The position numbers and the translations under genes are program-made. From contig DKGO01000033.1 of the NCBI GenBank assembly GCA_002453315.1, forward strand, positions 1-16,113: a stretch of 16,113 bases of DNA, in the 5' to 3' direction. Of the stretch, positions 12,874 through 16,113 are shown piece after piece. The notes under the pieces are model-generated. The model did not search any database. It was not told the DNA's origin and saw only the letters and a program-made list of their open reading frames with translations. Source of the DNA: Caryophanales bacterium UBA6768 (lineage in GTDB: Bacteria > Bacillota > Bacilli > Bacillales_D > Amphibacillaceae). Each line of letters begins with the position of its first letter. Within the stretch, counting starts at the first letter, position 1.

Positions 12874-14394
12874 ATGTTGCTTGAAGAAATCGTGCCACAA
12901 ATGTCAAAGATGTATTTAACCCGTACGATTGATAGTTTTCTAAAGGATGTCCGGATTAATGATGAAGAAGAGATGCGAGAGGTTATATTAAAGAACGTTG
13001 AAGAATTTCAAAATCAAGATCGTGTGAAAAGCAATTTGGACTTCTCCGATGATAGTCGAGATACCGGGGTTCTTAATGAAATGATTTTGCATTGCTTAAT
13101 GGAAACACCGAATTATTTATTGGAAGAAGCTGAGCTGTTTAAAAATGTAGAGGAATTAATGCTAGAAATCGTTGAACAAAGTCAGGATGAACAAATCATC
13201 AAAAACATTCCTGAAGACGCACGGAGAGTTTACACTGCTGTTCTAGAGGCTGCTTGGAAAAAAGATGATGAACTGAATCCGTATGAAATGAACATCCTTA
13301 ATGTATTAGCGAAAGAACTGGAATTATCGAAAAAAGATCATTACTTGCTTGAAAGCCGGATTGGTCGTTTCCCACAAAAAGCGAACAAACCTCATTCAAC
13401 TCGCCAAGTCGAACTCGCGTTAAGAGATTTACAAAATCGAGGCATTGTCCTCCGCTTTAAATCGACCGACACTTTTTACGTCATTCCGAAAGAGATTGCG
13501 AGAACGGTGCGTTTTATGCTTGGTGGAGAACTAAGGAAAGAAGCGTATGAATTGCTGTTACAATCGCTAGATAACAATCAGTTGCGCTCAATTTTAAGCC
13601 ACTTCGATTTGTTTGTAAGTGGAACGAAAGAAGCGAGAATCGAACGGATTATGACGCACGATATTTTGCCTTCTCAAGCGTTAAACGTCCTTGCCACAAG
13701 CGATTTAACAGAATTACTTCGCTCGTTGGAAGGGGCAAGAGTAAGTGGAACGAAAGAAGAAAAAATTATAAACATCATCAATTTTTATGAGGACTTGACG
13801 ATTTACGTTTCTGATTCGACAGATGAAAGAGCACGATATTATGATTTCTTTGAAGAATTGGCTGCTCGAGACTATCAAACGTTGCGTGCTAATCAAGTCA
13901 TTTCAAAAGATGTTGAAATTGAGAACTATTTTGAGGAAGCTACCCGTTACTTATTCGAAGCGAAATTAGGCATTCCGCTGATGGAATTGAAAGGAAGCCA
14001 ACGAGCGGATGGCAGAATCAAGTTTAACGCAACAGAATGCATTCTTTGGGATAATAAAAGTACAGAACAACCTTACAATTTTCCAGATAGCCACTTCGAG
14101 CAATTTTTAGGTTACATGCGCTCGGAAGAAATGCGAGTGACGTTGTTTTTAGTCATTGTGTCCGACTATACCCCACAAGCAATCGCACAAGCCCAAAAGC
14201 TTAAAGCATTTTCTGGTGAAGATAGTGATGTCGCTCTAATTCGGGCTGCTGATTTAAAGTATGTTGCTGACAACTGGACATCATTTTCAAAAATGAAAGA
14301 ACCAAAGTTTAACTTAGAAGTATTTAATTTAACCGGGGAACTGACGAGGGATTTGCTAGTTAGTCGGATGGAATGGATGTTGGATGTTCAGTAG
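12874..14394 (+). CDS. Putative PD-(D/E)XK nuclease with two SAP-like repeats
   Basis: A 506-residue protein of unassigned name. Residues 1-170 are helical and acidic. A winged-helix-like segment follows (RQVELALRDLQNRGIVLRF, about 178-196). Two similar 30-residue SAP-like units come next: LDNNQLRSILSHFDLFVSGTKE (about 232-253) and LTELLRSLEGARVSGTKEEK (about 278-297), a fold that binds DNA. The C-terminal domain holds GSQRADGRI (374-382) and then ECILWDNKS (388-396). Asp379 with Asp393-x-Lys395 fits a PD-(D/E)XK active site like that of the FokI cleavage domain (PDG...VDTK). I chose ATG 12874 (ribosome site GAGTGA) over a GTG three codons earlier. No methylase adjoins it. A restriction-like or DNA-repair role is inference. 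Confidence 0.7.
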   Translation: MLLEEIVPQMSKMYLTRTIDSFLKDVRINDEEEMREVILKNVEEFQNQDRVKSNLDFSDDSRDTGVLNEMILHCLMETPNYLLEEAELFKNVEELMLEIVEQSQDEQIIKNIPEDARRVYTAVLEAAWKKDDELNPYEMNILNVLAKELELSKKDHYLLESRIGRFPQKANKPHSTRQVELALRDLQNRGIVLRFKSTDTFYVIPKEIARTVRFMLGGELRKEAYELLLQSLDNNQLRSILSHFDLFVSGTKEARIERIMTHDILPSQALNVLATSDLTELLRSLEGARVSGTKEEKIINIINFYEDLTIYVSDSTDERARYYDFFEELAARDYQTLRANQVISKDVEIENYFEEATRYLFEAKLGIPLMELKGSQRADGRIKFNATECILWDNKSTEQPYNFPDSHFEQFLGYMRSEEMRVTLFLVIVSDYTPQAIAQAQKLKAFSGEDSDVALIRAADLKYVADNWTSFSKMKEPKFNLEVFNLTGELTRDLLVSRMEWMLDVQ

Positions 14395-14421
14395 TTTTAA
14401 TAAAGGTTATAAAAAGAAACT

Positions 14422-14440
14422 GGGGTGATTGTGTCACCCC
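14422..14440 (+). terminator. Short GC-rich hairpin after the nuclease gene
   Basis: GGGGTGA pairs perfectly with TCACCCC around TTGTG and is followed by TTTACAT, 28 bases after the nuclease stop. The T tract is short. The stem also covers the -35 position of the promoter of the next gene (-10 TATAAT at 14450-14455), so it may instead be, or also be, an operator. Confidence 0.6.
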
Positions 14441-14498
14441 TTTACATGCTATAATGTGGACAAATATAAAATCTATTAAAAGGAGGAATCAAACACCA

Positions 14499-14858
14499 AT
14501 GAGCGAACAAATCTTACAACAAATTTTAACTGAAATTCAAGGTTTAAAAACTGAATTACAGGATGTCAAATCCCAAATGAACAGTAGATTTGACATGCTT
14601 GAACCCCGGATGGCTAACATGGAAGTTAAAATGGCAGGCATGGAAACTGAACAAAAATCGATGAGAGGGGATATCACTTCAATTCAAACTACGATGGCGA
14701 CGAAAGAAGATGTTGCCACTGTCCAAGGCGCTGTTGTTGAGATGTCTGAAACCGCCAAACGGATAGAAAAGACTCAAGAGAAACACGAACGCACGCTTGA
14801 TGTTCTTTCCAGAAGATCGATTGATCACGAAGCCGAGTTAAAACGAATGATAAGATAA
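14499..14858 (+). CDS. Small coiled-coil protein, 119 residues
   Basis: A soluble, highly charged protein that is nearly all coiled coil. Heptads run from ILQQILTEIQGLKTELQDV through RFDMLEPRMANMEVKMAGME to KRIEKTQEKHERTLDVLSRR, and it ends in a basic tail (HEAELKRMIR). Its Met-rich heptads (LEPRMANMEVKMAGMETEQ) are typical of small Bacillus hypothetical proteins that probably form oligomeric rods. I chose the ATG at 14499 behind GGAGG with a rather long gap of 12 bases; the frame is open from 14373. A promoter with TATAAT at 14450-14455 lies between it and the nuclease gene, so it is probably transcribed separately. Function unknown. Confidence 0.75.
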   Translation: MSEQILQQILTEIQGLKTELQDVKSQMNSRFDMLEPRMANMEVKMAGMETEQKSMRGDITSIQTTMATKEDVATVQGAVVEMSETAKRIEKTQEKHERTLDVLSRRSIDHEAELKRMIR

Positions 14859-15030
14859 AAATATAATAGCAACGATAGACGACATCGCCACTCTCCAAAA
14901 AACCACGACCATATCCCTAATGTACTTTTAAAAAGTTCGTTTGAACAAGCGTAAAACAACCCCCATTTCATTGCCTACCCAAATTACCGATATCACATTT
15001 TAAAATGACTATAAAATGAGAAAACACCTC

Positions 15031-15050
15031 CAATATTTCGGGAAATGTTG
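15031..15050. terminator. Weak hairpin, possible terminator of the coiled-coil gene
   Basis: CAATATTT and AAATGTTG pair over eight bases (one wobble) around CGGG and are followed on the plus strand by TTTATT. It lies 170 bases after the coiled-coil gene, in a 417-base gap (14859-15275). Apart from this hairpin and the small reading frame at 15067-15186 I see nothing in that gap. Confidence 0.4.
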
Positions 15051-15066
15051 TTTATTAAGATTTCCC

Positions 15067-15186
15067 TTACATCTCTACCTTCATAATTCGACTGAAAACT
15101 TTTTTCTCTAACCCTTCGTCATGGTTATTACATTCGATCAAAAAATCCATTGCACTGTATCCGTCTTCGATAGTACATGTTCTCAT
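15067..15186 (-). CDS. Possible 39-residue protein or gene remnant
   Basis: A short frame reads MRTCTIEDGYSAMDFLIECNN and then HDEGLEKKVFSRIMKVEM. Its composition is protein-like, but there is no ribosome site before the ATG, and the frame is closed about nine codons upstream. It may be the tail of a lost gene or chance. It is reported because it is the only coding-like stretch in a 417-base gap. Confidence 0.25.
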   Translation of the reverse strand: MRTCTIEDGYSAMDFLIECNNHDEGLEKKVFSRIMKVEM

Positions 15187-15258
15187 AAATTGGAAAAAAT
15201 ATGATTTATACTAATTTGTCACCACTCGATATATAGATATTAACGCAGTAAAATAATA

Positions 15259-15281
15259 GGATGAAGCCCCTTGCTTCACCC
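15259..15281 (-). terminator. Terminator of the EAL gene
   Basis: GGGTGAAGC and GCTTCATCC pair over nine bases (one wobble) with a five-base loop and run into TATTATTTT on the minus strand. The stem overlaps the EAL gene stop codon. Confidence 0.8.
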
Positions 15282-16113
15282 TTTCACTTCTGTATCCACA
15301 TCAGTCATAACTTTTCTTATATGCTTTTGTAAAACATGCCAGCTCTCTGAAAGTTCGTTTGGCCTCATTGGCCCCTGAAATAGGAACCCTTGGACATGAT
15401 TACAATTAATTTCTTTTAAGCTTTTCAATTGTTGTACTGTCTCAACACCCTCTGCAATGACGTCCATTTTTAAGTGATTGGCCATTGATACAATCATTGA
15501 AACTATTGTGTTCGTATCTTCGTTTTTAATAAAGTCTCTAATAAACGATTGGTCAATTTTTAGCCGATCAAAGGGTAGATGCTTTAAATAACTTAATGAG
15601 GAATATCCCGTTCCAAAATCATCGATCGCAATCCGAACTCCGATTTCCTTTAGGTGTTGCAAAACTTTCAATGAGTAGTTCACGTTAATCATTGTCATGC
15701 TTTCTGTAATTTCCAGCTCTAAATAGGATGGCAACAAGTTGCAATTGCGTAAAGTTCTTTCGACAAGTTCTAGAAAGTTATCTTGATATAGCTGGCGTGC
15801 AGACAAATTGACGGAAATTCCTAAGTTTGAGAATCCTTGCTCATGCCAAGCTGTTAATTGTTGGCATGCAGTACGTAGCACCCATTCTCCAATCGGAACG
15901 ATAAGACCACTCTGTTCGGCAATCGGAATGAAGGTGCCCGGTGAAATTAATCCTCGTGTCGGATGATTCCATCTAAGTAATGCCTCAATTGAGACTACTT
16001 CCATCGTATCTGTATTCACTTGTGGCTGATAAACGAGGAATAGTTCTTCTTTCTCTAATGCTTGGTGTAAATCACTCTCTAGCATAATCTGTTCTTGCAA
16101 TGTTTTTGACATC
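15276..16113 (-). CDS. EAL-domain c-di-GMP phosphodiesterase, C-terminal part
   Basis: The gene enters from the right edge of the window. The 278 visible residues begin with the short helix (LESDLHQALEKEELFLVYQPQV) that normally links a GGDEF domain to an EAL domain, so the full protein probably carries GGDEF and perhaps PAS domains upstream. The EAL domain is complete: EALLRW, NLSARQL, ELEITES, IDDFGTGYSSLSYLKHLP, KIDQSFI, AEGVET and QGFLFQGP, with all metal-binding and catalytic residues in place. It should hydrolyse cyclic di-GMP to pGpG, favouring motility over sessile growth. The ATG at 16112 lies inside the linker and is not the true start. Confidence 0.93.
   Translation of the reverse strand, partial: MSKTLQEQIMLESDLHQALEKEELFLVYQPQVNTDTMEVVSIEALLRWNHPTRGLISPGTFIPIAEQSGLIVPIGEWVLRTACQQLTAWHEQGFSNLGISVNLSARQLYQDNFLELVERTLRNCNLLPSYLELEITESMTMINVNYSLKVLQHLKEIGVRIAIDDFGTGYSSLSYLKHLPFDRLKIDQSFIRDFIKNEDTNTIVSMIVSMANHLKMDVIAEGVETVQQLKSLKEINCNHVQGFLFQGPMRPNELSESWHVLQKHIRKVMTDVDTEVKG

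Noticed and set aside
1..16113. CRISPR array, tRNA or rRNA genes
   Set aside because: No regularly spaced repeats and no cloverleaf or rRNA-like sequence were seen on either strand.

Overview
The window reads as chromosomal DNA of a motile, low-GC Gram-positive bacterium of the Bacillaceae type. The evidence is the strong AGGAGG ribosome sites, a perfect match to the Bacillus FadR operator, a SigD flagellin promoter, a CsrA-type flagellin leader and a short (about 270 residue) Bacillus-style flagellin. The mix of toxins, a broken IS, a homing endonuclease and a TIR gene marks it as largely accessory DNA.

Layout. 1-62: start of a leftward gene under a FadR operator. 159-844 (minus): an acyl-CoA thioesterase and a small zinc-ribbon protein. 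1029-1894 (plus): a LytTR regulator overlapping a DUF3021 membrane protein, with a repeat operator and a terminator. 2163-4654: two class II Fic proteins flanking a RelBE-type module whose toxin is cut to 31 residues. 4765-7273 (minus): unrecognised proteins, a zinc ribbon and a cold-shock-domain protein. 7356-8360 (plus): a free-standing LAGLIDADG endonuclease. 8448-8518: a decayed copy of the flagellin 3' exon with the end of a group I intron. 8609-9814: a wrecked IS256-family element. 9862-10769 (minus): a TIR-like gene overlapping a membrane-protein gene. 11053-12600 (minus): a flagellin gene broken by two related group I introns. 12874-14394 (plus): a SAP-SAP-PD-(D/E)XK nuclease. 14499-14858 (plus): a coiled-coil protein. 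15276-16113 (minus): the C-terminal part of an EAL c-di-GMP phosphodiesterase.

The most striking object is the flagellin locus. Exon 1 stops early in an intron. Exon 2 lies 360 nt further on and carries a full C-terminus with its own stop. A second, covarying group I intron core follows, and then a second C-terminal exon of exactly equal length (14 residues plus stop) directly before the terminator. Either splicing of intron 2 swaps one flagellin tail for another, or two tandem flagellin genes have collapsed into one. A third, decayed copy of the last exon and intron end lies 2.6 kb away next to the LAGLIDADG gene. The TIR/membrane pair and the dead IS therefore sit between direct repeats of the flagellin 3' end.

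Exon joins were inferred from flagellin protein conservation and group I intron rules (U before, G at the end). I could not resolve a convincing P1/P10 pairing by eye, so splice sites are good to a few bases for intron 1 and are a hypothesis for intron 2.
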